Positions 1 to 5,911 of a stretch of DNA of 6,329 nucleotides are shown piece by piece. The stretch's first letter is position 1. The number at the start of each line of letters is the position of its first letter. Below the pieces are notes generated by a model. It searched no databases and was not told where the DNA came from. It worked only from the letters and a program-made list of their open reading frames with translations. A program made the position numbers and the translations under genes. This DNA is from Planctomycetota bacterium (GTDB lineage Bacteria > Planctomycetota > PUPC01 > JABMSA01 > JAUWKK01), in contig JAUWKK010000174.1 of NCBI GenBank assembly GCA_030614245.1, positions 1 through 6,329 on the forward strand, given 5' to 3'.

Positions 1-571
1 GAATTGCTGGTGTGCCGATATCCAAGGCCGCCACGGCATCTGCCGAGAGGATGGCCTTCTGGCTTCGGATGCCCCCTTTTGGGTCATCAACGTATTTGAA
101 ACTGATCGTTATCGGTCTCACCGACCGCGACCTGAGCGCCGTGACATCTTTGATGATGACCGGCCAGGCAATCAATTTCCCGCAGAACTTGGTTTTGCAC
201 CAGGCGTGGAACTCCATCATCTCCGCGTGAATCTGGGCCTGCGTCCCCTCAGACCGCACGCGCTTAGCTTGTTCCTGATTAAGTATAGTCATGAGGAGTG
301 CACGATTCGTCCGCCACGGCTGATCTGCTTTCGGAGGCCCTTCTACATCCGCGGCAGCGGCTGGTTTCTCAACATCGGCCGGCCCGCGAAGTTCCGCTAG
401 TTCTCGCTTGAGCTTGCCGTTCTCCGCCAGGACCTTGCTGAGCATCTGCATCAGGTTCTGGTATTGCTCTTTCAGTTTGGCGTGTTCGGTTTTCAGCTCC
501 TCGAGCTCGCTTGCCGAGCCGATCAAGGCCGGCGGGCAGATGAGCAGACAGATGATTATCAGACGTTTCAT
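1..571 (-). CDS. Exported coiled-coil protein, 3' end beyond the window
   Basis: I do not recognise this gene. Reading the minus strand from the ATG at 571-569 gives 190 codons without a stop up to the left edge, so the gene is incomplete here. Residues 1-20 look like a signal peptide: MKR, then a hydrophobic stretch, then a signal-peptidase-I-like GSA|SE site. No lipobox is seen. Residues about 23-62 form a coiled coil with clean heptad spacing (L26, L33, Y37, L40, L44, V47, N51, L54, L58, L61). A Pro/Ala-rich linker (about 63-85) follows, then a mixed domain from about 86 onward with W124, C125 and C130 and alternating beta-like strands. That domain could be an OB-like fold, but this is a guess. 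An AAAGGAG Shine-Dalgarno site (579-585) sits 7 bases before the start. The gene begins 22 bases after the 49-codon gene upstream, so the two are probably cotranscribed. An envelope location is likely; the function is unknown. Confidence 0.85.
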   Translation of the reverse strand, partial: MKRLIIICLLICPPALIGSASELEELKTEHAKLKEQYQNLMQMLSKVLAENGKLKRELAELRGPADVEKPAAAADVEGPPKADQPWRTNRALLMTILNQEQAKRVRSEGTQAQIHAEMMEFHAWCKTKFCGKLIAWPVIIKDVTALRSRSVRPITISFKYVDDPKGGIRSQKAILSADAVAALDIGTPAI

Positions 572-593
572 GGTATTGCTCCTTTCAGGTCAG

Positions 594-743
594 TTAGAAG
601 ACCATGCTGATGGCGTAAGCGAGCCCGATAAACATGATGATGATCGTCGGCGTCAGACACGCGAGCATGAAGCCGATGCCGAAGCGCCAGCCGTCACTAA
701 TGGTCAGAGATGGACGCGAGTAAGATCGGCCAGGTTGCCGCAT
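594..743 (-). CDS. Small single-span membrane protein, 49 residues
   Basis: This small gene has no recognised family. The N-terminal 20 residues are polar and carry four Arg (R2, R6, R10, R20). Residues about 21-49 are almost entirely hydrophobic, with one Pro at 32, and run to the C-terminus. This predicts one membrane span with the N-terminus in the cytoplasm by the positive-inside rule. I chose the ATG at 743-741 because a good AAAGGAG site lies 7 bases upstream, matching the spacing of the next gene. An in-frame ATG at 878 would give 94 residues. The added part is Gly/Pro-rich and low-complexity, spans a strong hairpin, and has only a poor ribosome site. The gene ends 22 bases before the coiled-coil gene, so they probably form an operon. 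A holin-like or assembly-partner role is possible, but nothing in the sequence shows it. Confidence 0.7.
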   Translation of the reverse strand: MRQPGRSYSRPSLTISDGWRFGIGFMLACLTPTIIIMFIGLAYAISMVF

Positions 744-750
744 TGGTTTT

Positions 751-757
751 CTCCTTT
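751..757 (-). promoter_or_regulatory. Shine-Dalgarno site of the 49-codon gene
   Basis: On the minus strand this reads AAAGGAG, 7 bases before the ATG at 743-741. The downstream coiled-coil gene has the same motif at the same distance (579-585). It favours the short 49-residue form over the in-frame start at 878, which has no comparable site. Confidence 0.65.
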
Positions 758-800
758 CTGCAGGCAAACTGCTTTTTGATTGAGGTGGCTGCCTCATCAG

Positions 801-821
801 GCCGCCGGAACCGCCGGCGGC
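801..821. repeat. GC-rich perfect hairpin, 8-bp stem
   Basis: GCCGCCGG at 801-808 is exactly complementary to CCGGCGGC at 814-821, with a 5-base loop. It lies in the leader of the 49-codon gene, about 60 bases before its start. No T-run follows the stem on the minus strand, so it does not look like a standard intrinsic terminator there. It could be an RNA structure in the leader, or simply GC-rich sequence. The inverted repeat is certain; any role is inferred. Confidence 0.5.
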
Positions 822-851
822 GACGCCCCCGGAAGGGCGGTTCGGCTTTAC

Positions 852-881
852 CGCATGGGCAGGGCTGTCAATGCCCATGCG
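852..881. repeat. Perfect 10-bp inverted repeat with 10-base loop
   Basis: CGCATGGGCA at 852-861 pairs perfectly with TGCCCATGCG at 872-881. The symmetry could be a protein-binding operator or an RNA hairpin in the leader of the minus-strand genes. On the minus strand the loop spans a TTGACA hexamer (866-871), which would be a consensus -35 box, but no good -10 sits at the right distance. It lies about 110-140 bases before the 49-codon start and covers the alternative ATG at 878. Confidence 0.5.
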
Positions 882-1132
882 ATACTGTCCCTGTTGGGGG
901 TGATCGGGTGGCGTATCGGTTCGTGCCAGATGTCATGCTTGTCGTCCGCGTCGCGCAGGCGAACGTGGCTTGTGGGTCGCCCAGCCTAATGAGGTGAAAC
1001 CCCATCGACTGAGCTTTCCCGTTCTCTTCGTCATCGAAAGAACCTCCATAGTATCGAGATCTCATCCATTGCGCCATGTGCCTTCTCCACCACATCATCA
1101 AGGGCAGAGGAAGAGCGCGGCGTCTTGAGTCC

Positions 1133-1161
1133 GTTGTACCCGACCGGATGGCTGGTGTCAA
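1133..1161 (-). promoter_or_regulatory. Candidate sigma70-type promoter for the minus-strand operon
   Basis: On the minus strand TTGACA (1161-1156) matches the -35 consensus fully. It is followed after exactly 17 bases by TACAAC (1138-1133), four of six matches to the -10 consensus. Transcription would start near 1126 and reach the 49-codon gene after a leader of about 380 bases. The prediction rests on pattern only. Confidence 0.4.
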
Positions 1162-1170
1162 TGCCTTTTA

Positions 1171-1200
1171 TTGGACAATAAGGCCTTACCGTGGTATCAT
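1171..1200 (+). promoter_or_regulatory. Candidate promoter of the giant cytochrome gene
   Basis: TTGGAC (1171-1176) and TATCAT (1195-1200) are separated by 18 bases and resemble -35 and -10 boxes. The ATG is 45 bases after the -10 box, a normal leader length. It lies 9 bases from the oppositely directed candidate at 1133-1161, so a regulator bound here could control both directions. Confidence 0.4.
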
Positions 1201-1229
1201 CGTGCCTACTGGCCGAAGTTAGCTCAGGC

Positions 1230-1236
1230 AAAGGAG
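1230..1236 (+). promoter_or_regulatory. Shine-Dalgarno site setting the start of the giant gene
   Basis: AAAGGAG lies 8 bases before the ATG at 1245. It rules against the longer in-frame start at 1191, whose 18 extra residues would precede the signal peptide and overlap the candidate -10 box. A GTG directly before the ATG (1242) is in frame, but the ATG has better spacing. Confidence 0.75.
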
Positions 1237-1244
1237 AAACTGTG

Positions 1245-4200
1245 ATGAAGAGTAAGACGTGTGTTTTTATGGTGATCGTGCTGATGCTTGCAATGGCGCC
1301 CGTGTGGGCGGAGGTCGCAACTGATGGTCTGGTGGTTCATTTCCGGGCGGACAACGCGGACGGCGCCGGGAACCCAGGCTCGGGCAAACTCGCCGCGTGG
1401 ACAGACTTGGCCCTCGAATATGGGGAAGCCAACAACGGTAAGCTCAATCATTCCATCGGTATGCAGCAGAAGCCCAAGTTCAAGTTTACGCCGAGCAGCG
1501 GCTGGGTCGAGAATGCCGACCAGCCGAAAGATTCGCCGTTTCGCTACGGGCTCGGGTTCAAGGCCTCCGACCGCGAGAACGGCGATTACGTGCTCGTCGA
1601 GCCGCCGTCATTCGTAGACGAGGACAGCTTCACGTACGAGATATGGATGAAGCCCGACACGACTGCTTACAACCTGACAAAAGGACGTGGGCACCTTATC
1701 GGCGAGTATAAGCGCGATGCGAATGTGTGCAAGAGCGTAATCTCGCACAACTTCGCCGGGTGTGTCAGCTTAGACCAGTTCCCGCAGGACATCGGGACGC
1801 GCTTTGTTCCGGCTCCAGAGCGATTTGTGCCGGAAGGCGAGTTCGTCCAGCTTGTCCTGACGAAGAGCGGCAACGACGTGTCGGTCTACGTGAACGGAGG
1901 GGACAGTCCGAAGGAGGTTTACCACCACAAAATGACCGCTAAGAATGCTGGGGCAAAGCCAACTCAACAGGTCATAGGTACGCGGTTCGGCTTTCGGCCC
2001 GGCATGGTCAGGAACTTTTGTTCCTTCACCGGCCAGATGAGCATAGTCCGCATATACAACCGGCCGCTGACCCCCGAGGAAGTGACGGGCAACTATGCCG
2101 CCAGGATGAGCAGGCCGGCGCCGCAGCAAGGCCAACTGACGATGAAACCGGCAGCCGACAGCTTCAGCATCCGCGCCGATGCAGGCCCGAAGATGCAGAC
2201 AATCTCGCTGCCGGCCGGCCGGCCGGCCCCCGCAGGCGGCACGCCTGTAACTGTCCGCTACGATGAAGGTGTCGTCAGAGTCTATTCGGACTCGGGCGCG
2301 GCGAAACCGCTCGCGTCAGGCGGCACAGCGACGATCCCTGAGGGCAAATCGACAGTGACGGTCTATGTGAAGGGCTACAGCGAGGGTTCCTGTGAAGTCA
2401 GGTCCTGGACACCGGGCATTTTCGGTGGCAGGGCGAAGTACAAAGTTGACGTTGTGCCCGTTCCGGGGCCAAAGGGCGTCGCGACGGATAGCCTTGTGAT
2501 GGCCTACCGTGCGGACGATGCGGACGGCGCCGGGAACCCCGGCACCGGAGACCGCAAGACCTGGACCGACCTGGCCACAAAAGATGGCGTAAGAAATGAC
2601 GGCCGACTGTTCCACTTCCAGTTCCAGAAAGGCAGCGGCTGGGTCGAGAACACAGATCAGCCCAAGACCTCCCCGTTCCGGTACGCCCTCGAGTTCGCGG
2701 CGACTACACATTACAACGGCGACTACGTCAACATTACCCCTCTCGCAGCGGTGAAAGAGGACAGCTTCACCTACGAGTTCTGGATCAAGCCTGACAAGGA
2801 CTCCTACACGCAGATGATGACCCTCATCGGGCAGTATGCGGGGAATACAGGCAATAACGTGCTGGGAACCAGTGTTGCGGGATGGGTCTTGTCCGCACAG
2901 CCCCGCAAAGACGGCGGAACGTCATGGTCGGGACCCGACAAATTCAGGCCGATCGGGAAATTCGTACAATTGGTAGTGACGAAAAAGGGCAAGGACTTGT
3001 GGTTCTACGTCAACGGAGCTGGGACTCCGGCCAAGACGGCCCACGTCGTGCAAACCGAGGAGCACGCAGCCCCGGCGCCCAATCGGCAGTGCCTCGGCAT
3101 GTGCTGGGCCTCCGCCCGCAGGCTGCTTAACGCGTACAACGGGCAGATGAGCATCGTTCGGGTCTACAAGCGGCCGCTCAGCGGCCAGGAAGTGGCCGGC
3201 AACTACGCCGCCGAGATGGGCCAGCCGATCGCGAAAGTAGGATTCACGACGAACCCGAAATCCAGCGTTCCCGGCGACGCCGGCCCGAAGCAGAAGACAA
3301 TCTCGCTGCCGGTCGGCTATACAGCCCCGGCGGCCGGCACGCCCATCAAGCTAACCTACAGCAACCGGCCCTATGGAATCGAGAAGAAACTGACCGCCGA
3401 CCCAGGCAAGGGCGTCACTCCTGATATGCTCAGCAGCCTGGTGAAGAGACTCTCCGGGTCGAAGCCCAAAGCCTTCGACGCCGACCATCCGCTGCTGAAC
3501 TTCGAGAGACTGCTGTTCGTGAAACGACAGACCTACCATTCGAGCCACTTTTACACTGACTTCATCGACGGCTGCAGCCGGTACGGCGGCAACCTCTGCG
3601 TTCTCGAAGTGAAGACCGGCAAGGTCACCGATCTCGTGCCCGAGATGAAGAGCGGCATCTTCGGCCGCTTCGATCTGTACTTCCACGCCGACAAGGTCGT
3701 CTTCGACTGGAAGAAGGCGCCGCGCGAGGGCTTCCGCATATACGAGATCGACATCGACCCATTGACCGGGTTCAGGATAGGCAGCAAGGGCCGCCAGCTT
3801 ACCTTCCGACCCGACGACGAGGACGCCCGGATCAAGAAGTACAACAATTCCTTCCGAGGCTCAACCGCCAGGATGTACTACCACCAGACCGACGATATGC
3901 ACCCGTGCTATCTCCCGGACGGCGGGATCGCATTTGCCTCGACGCGCTGCGAGTATGGCACGCTGTGCGACGCACCCGACGCCCTGGCCACGGCTGTCAT
4001 TTACCGCATGGACGGCGACGGGAAGAATATGCAGAAGCTGACTAACAGCCCCGTCAGCGAGTTCTCGCCCTCGATGATGGCCGACGGCCGGATACTCTAT
4101 ACTCGGTGGGAGTACGTCGACAAGGGCCAGATCTGCATAAAGTGCCTCTGGGCAATGAGGCCCGACGGCAGCGGCTCGGTCGAGGTCTACGGGAACGATA

Positions 4201-5600
4201 TCGCGTTGCCGCCCACGCTCTTGCACGGCCGCCAGATTCCCGGGCATGACAACATGTTCGTCGTGCTCGGCACGCCGCACTATCCGCAGAGCGGCATCGG
4301 CACGGTGATTCGACTGGACATGTCCAAGGATATCCGCACGCGCGAGCCGATTACGCGCATCACGCCGCACGTCAAACTTCGCGGTGAGGGCGGCTGGGGA
4401 CACCGCCTGGCTGACGGCAAATGGACCAACCACACCAAGGGGCCGCTCTACATGGACCCGTATCCTCTCACCGATAAGCTGTTCCTCGTCGCGCACAATC
4501 CCGACCGAGAGTGGTCGGATCCGAGGGCCTACCGGCTGTACGTGATCGACGAGCAAGGCAACCACGAGCTGATCTACAGAGACCCCAAGATATCATGCTG
4601 GGAGCCGTATCCGCTGCGCAAGCGGAAGACCCCGCCGGCCCTGCCGTCGACGTGCGACCCCGAACTCGCCAAGAAGAACCTGGCCCTGTGCATGGTTCAG
4701 GACGTCCACCACGGTATGGAAGGCGTCAAGCGCGGGACGGTGAAGTACCTGCGAATAATGGAACAGGTTCCGCGCCCGTGGGATGCCAGGCGCTTCTGGG
4801 ATCCGCACGACCGGCACGGCTCGCACGTCAGGCTCGTCAGCGAGAGCCCCGTGCTGGGACTCAAGGGCCTCCGAGGCGTCGTGCCCGTCCATGCCGACGG
4901 CTCGGCTCTCTTCTATGTGCCCGCCGACAAGAACATCTACTTCGAGGCACTCGACGAGAACTACATGGAGCTCCAGCGCGAGCGGACGTACGTCAACTAT
5001 CGGCCCGGCGAAGCGCGCTCCTGCGTGGGCTGTCACGAGACGCCCAAAGACTCGCTGCCCAAGCGAAACATGAGGACAATAGCCCAGACCATGCCCCCGT
5101 CAATGCCCCGCCCCCAGCCGGGCGACAAGACCGCCAACAGGCCCATCGACTATATCACCGACGTCCAGCCCGTGCTCGACAAGCACTGCGTGAGCTGCCA
5201 CGGCGCTTCCAAACCCAAGGCCAACCTCAACCTGACCGGAGCTCTCACGGCGATGGCTTGCCGGTCCTACGAGAGCATAGTATCGCGGGCGGGTCTGGTC
5301 AAGACTGTCCACGAAGGTTCCAGTTGGGGCGGCGCAGCCTACTTCAAGGCCAAGACCATCGGGTCCCACGCCAGCCGTTTCATCAAACAGGTCCAGAAAG
5401 GCTGCCCCGGCAACGACAAGAAGCTGCCCCTCGCCGACTTCGTCAAGCTGACCACCTGGGTCGATGCCAACGCGCAGTACTTCGGCACCTATTACGGGCG
5501 CAAGAATCTCCGCTTCAAAAACCACCCCAACTTCCGGCCCGTCCCAACCTTCGCTGAAGCGATCAGCACTGTCTGCCCCGTACCGAAGGAGAAGAGGTAG
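1245..5600 (+). CDS. Exported LamG-LamG / hydrazine synthase alpha-like dihaem c-type cytochrome
   Basis: This 1451-residue protein has a signal peptide (1-22, cut after VWA). It continues with a LamG/ConA-like domain (about 24-288), a beta-sandwich-like linker (about 300-411) and a second LamG domain (about 412-660). A shortened linker copy (about 678-707) precedes a TolB/WD40-like propeller region resembling the hydrazine synthase alpha middle domain (about 745-1250). Propeller marks include DDMHPCYLPDGGIAF, IYRMDGDGKNMQKLT and ILYTRWEY. The C-terminal part has two haem c sites, CVGCHE (C1260, C1263, H1264) and CVSCHG (C1315, C1318, H1319), then a WVDANAQYFGTY-type ending common in planctomycete cytochromes. 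Haem attachment places it outside the inner membrane. LamG domains usually bind glycans or surface ligands; the haems suggest electron transfer or a redox reaction. The substrate is unknown. It is probably not a true hydrazine synthase: no partner subunits are nearby, and the Tyr expected four residues after the first CxxCH is Lys1268. It is longer than a plain HZS-alpha-type protein because of the LamG pair. Confidence 0.93.
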   Translation: MKSKTCVFMVIVLMLAMAPVWAEVATDGLVVHFRADNADGAGNPGSGKLAAWTDLALEYGEANNGKLNHSIGMQQKPKFKFTPSSGWVENADQPKDSPFRYGLGFKASDRENGDYVLVEPPSFVDEDSFTYEIWMKPDTTAYNLTKGRGHLIGEYKRDANVCKSVISHNFAGCVSLDQFPQDIGTRFVPAPERFVPEGEFVQLVLTKSGNDVSVYVNGGDSPKEVYHHKMTAKNAGAKPTQQVIGTRFGFRPGMVRNFCSFTGQMSIVRIYNRPLTPEEVTGNYAARMSRPAPQQGQLTMKPAADSFSIRADAGPKMQTISLPAGRPAPAGGTPVTVRYDEGVVRVYSDSGAAKPLASGGTATIPEGKSTVTVYVKGYSEGSCEVRSWTPGIFGGRAKYKVDVVPVPGPKGVATDSLVMAYRADDADGAGNPGTGDRKTWTDLATKDGVRNDGRLFHFQFQKGSGWVENTDQPKTSPFRYALEFAATTHYNGDYVNITPLAAVKEDSFTYEFWIKPDKDSYTQMMTLIGQYAGNTGNNVLGTSVAGWVLSAQPRKDGGTSWSGPDKFRPIGKFVQLVVTKKGKDLWFYVNGAGTPAKTAHVVQTEEHAAPAPNRQCLGMCWASARRLLNAYNGQMSIVRVYKRPLSGQEVAGNYAAEMGQPIAKVGFTTNPKSSVPGDAGPKQKTISLPVGYTAPAAGTPIKLTYSNRPYGIEKKLTADPGKGVTPDMLSSLVKRLSGSKPKAFDADHPLLNFERLLFVKRQTYHSSHFYTDFIDGCSRYGGNLCVLEVKTGKVTDLVPEMKSGIFGRFDLYFHADKVVFDWKKAPREGFRIYEIDIDPLTGFRIGSKGRQLTFRPDDEDARIKKYNNSFRGSTARMYYHQTDDMHPCYLPDGGIAFASTRCEYGTLCDAPDALATAVIYRMDGDGKNMQKLTNSPVSEFSPSMMADGRILYTRWEYVDKGQICIKCLWAMRPDGSGSVEVYGNDIALPPTLLHGRQIPGHDNMFVVLGTPHYPQSGIGTVIRLDMSKDIRTREPITRITPHVKLRGEGGWGHRLADGKWTNHTKGPLYMDPYPLTDKLFLVAHNPDREWSDPRAYRLYVIDEQGNHELIYRDPKISCWEPYPLRKRKTPPALPSTCDPELAKKNLALCMVQDVHHGMEGVKRGTVKYLRIMEQVPRPWDARRFWDPHDRHGSHVRLVSESPVLGLKGLRGVVPVHADGSALFYVPADKNIYFEALDENYMELQRERTYVNYRPGEARSCVGCHETPKDSLPKRNMRTIAQTMPPSMPRPQPGDKTANRPIDYITDVQPVLDKHCVSCHGASKPKANLNLTGALTAMACRSYESIVSRAGLVKTVHEGSSWGGAAYFKAKTIGSHASRFIKQVQKGCPGNDKKLPLADFVKLTTWVDANAQYFGTYYGRKNLRFKNHPNFRPVPTFAEAISTVCPVPKEKR
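1314..2265 (+). repeat. Intragenic duplication, copy 1 (LamG plus linker start)
   Basis: This part of the giant gene encodes residues about 24-340 and recurs at 2478-3363. Matching landmarks in the protein are RADNADGAGNPG (1) and RADDADGAGNPG (2), SSGWVENADQPK and GSGWVENTDQPK, DSFTYEIWMKPD (127) and DSFTYEFWIKPD (506), GQMSIVRIYNRPL (263) and GQMSIVRVYKRPL (633), and DAGPKMQTISLP (312) and DAGPKQKTISLP (678). Short stretches are still near-identical in DNA, while the regions between them have diverged and gained or lost residues. Confidence 0.9.
2478..3363 (+). repeat. Intragenic duplication, copy 2 (linker truncated)
   Basis: This second copy encodes residues about 412-707. It aligns with copy 1 through the LamG domain and the first 30 or so residues of the linker (DAGPKQKTISLP to TPIKLTYSN). 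It then breaks off and joins the propeller part. The roughly 70 linker residues that follow in copy 1 (about 341-411) have no counterpart here. Confidence 0.85.
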
Positions 5601-5601
5601 C

Positions 5602-5624
5602 CTCACCTCCGGCCCAGGAGTGAG
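5602..5624 (+). terminator. Weak hairpin just after the giant gene
   Basis: CTCAC (5602-5606) pairs with GTGAG (5620-5624) and TCC (5608-5610) with GGA (5617-5619), leaving one bulged C and a 6-base loop. It starts one base after the stop codon. No T-run follows, so if it ends transcription it is not a classic intrinsic terminator. It may instead protect the 3' end of the message. Confidence 0.25.
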
Positions 5625-5898
5625 AAGAACGCGCGCAGAAGTGTTGAAAGATGTGATCGCCGGCCATGCTTCCAGCCTGCCCTTTTCTCGGCAGGGCGGC
5701 ACATTCAAGCAAAGCTTGGACGTGGGCACGGCTAACGGCGTCATCATTGCCCACGCCTCCCGAAAGCCTGCCTCGGTGAAAACACGGAAACCTGACAGCA
5801 TATTGTTGTATTTAGAACTACAACGCTAAAAGAGCTTAAGTTCCGTCATGTTTGAGTCGATCTGACCTTCAGAGAGGCAAGTAGAAACGAGTTTCTCC
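5625..5898. other. Spacer between the giant gene and the transposase remnant
   Basis: I find no gene here. It holds a 6-bp hairpin (CCTGCC 5676-5681 with GGCAGG 5690-5695, 8-base loop, no T-run). It also has an AT-richer patch with a second 6-bp hairpin (GTTGTA 5805-5810 with TACAAC 5819-5824). TTGTTG (5803-5808) and TAAAAG (5827-5832), 18 bases apart, could be a weak promoter for the transposase. The left end of the insertion element should lie in this stretch, but I could not identify its terminal inverted repeat. Confidence 0.4.
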
Positions 5899-5911
5899 GG
5901 AGGACGGCACA

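Larger units (their letters stand above)
744..1170. other. Intergenic region without a firm gene
   Basis: I see no convincing gene here. The minus strand has coding-like scraps in three different frames. One reads about 1150-1050 and includes the motif LDDVVEKAHGAMDEISIL. One reads about 1060-970 and includes GGSFDDEENGKAQSMGF. One reads about 967-848 and includes DADDKHDIWHEPIRHP; it mostly ends codons in G or C and stops at TAA 848-850. Joined, they could be a twice-frameshifted dead gene, but the third piece has no start of its own. A competing reading is a 33-codon ORF at 1034-933 with GGAGG (1043-1047) 8 bases before its ATG and a product rich in Arg and Lys. It ends in an ATGA overlap with another short ORF. 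The two readings exclude each other over part of the region. If the minus-strand promoter at 1133-1161 is real, this region is a long transcribed leader of the two-gene operon. Confidence 0.35.

Noticed and set aside
12..400. Plus-strand ORFs at the left edge
   Set aside because: They lie antisense to the signal-peptide coiled-coil gene, which has a ribosome site, an uninterrupted frame of 190 codons and clear heptads.
3861..4565. A 234-codon minus-strand ORF opposite the propeller region
   Set aside because: The plus strand has clear conserved propeller motifs here. The minus-strand product shows no domain or ribosome site and fits an antisense shadow.
4511..5557. A 348-codon plus-strand ORF in another frame inside the giant gene
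   Set aside because: It overlaps the haem-bearing part of the giant gene. Its product is a low-complexity Arg/Ala/Gln/Pro-rich string typical of a shadow frame in GC-rich DNA, with no recognisable motif.
1245..5600. A true anammox hydrazine synthase alpha gene
   Set aside because: There are no hydrazine synthase partner genes in the window, two LamG domains are added at the N-terminus, and the expected Tyr ligand after the first CxxCH is missing.
5100..5801. A 233-codon minus-strand ORF across the end of the giant gene
   Set aside because: Most of it is antisense to the CVSCHG haem region, and its translation shows no family motif.
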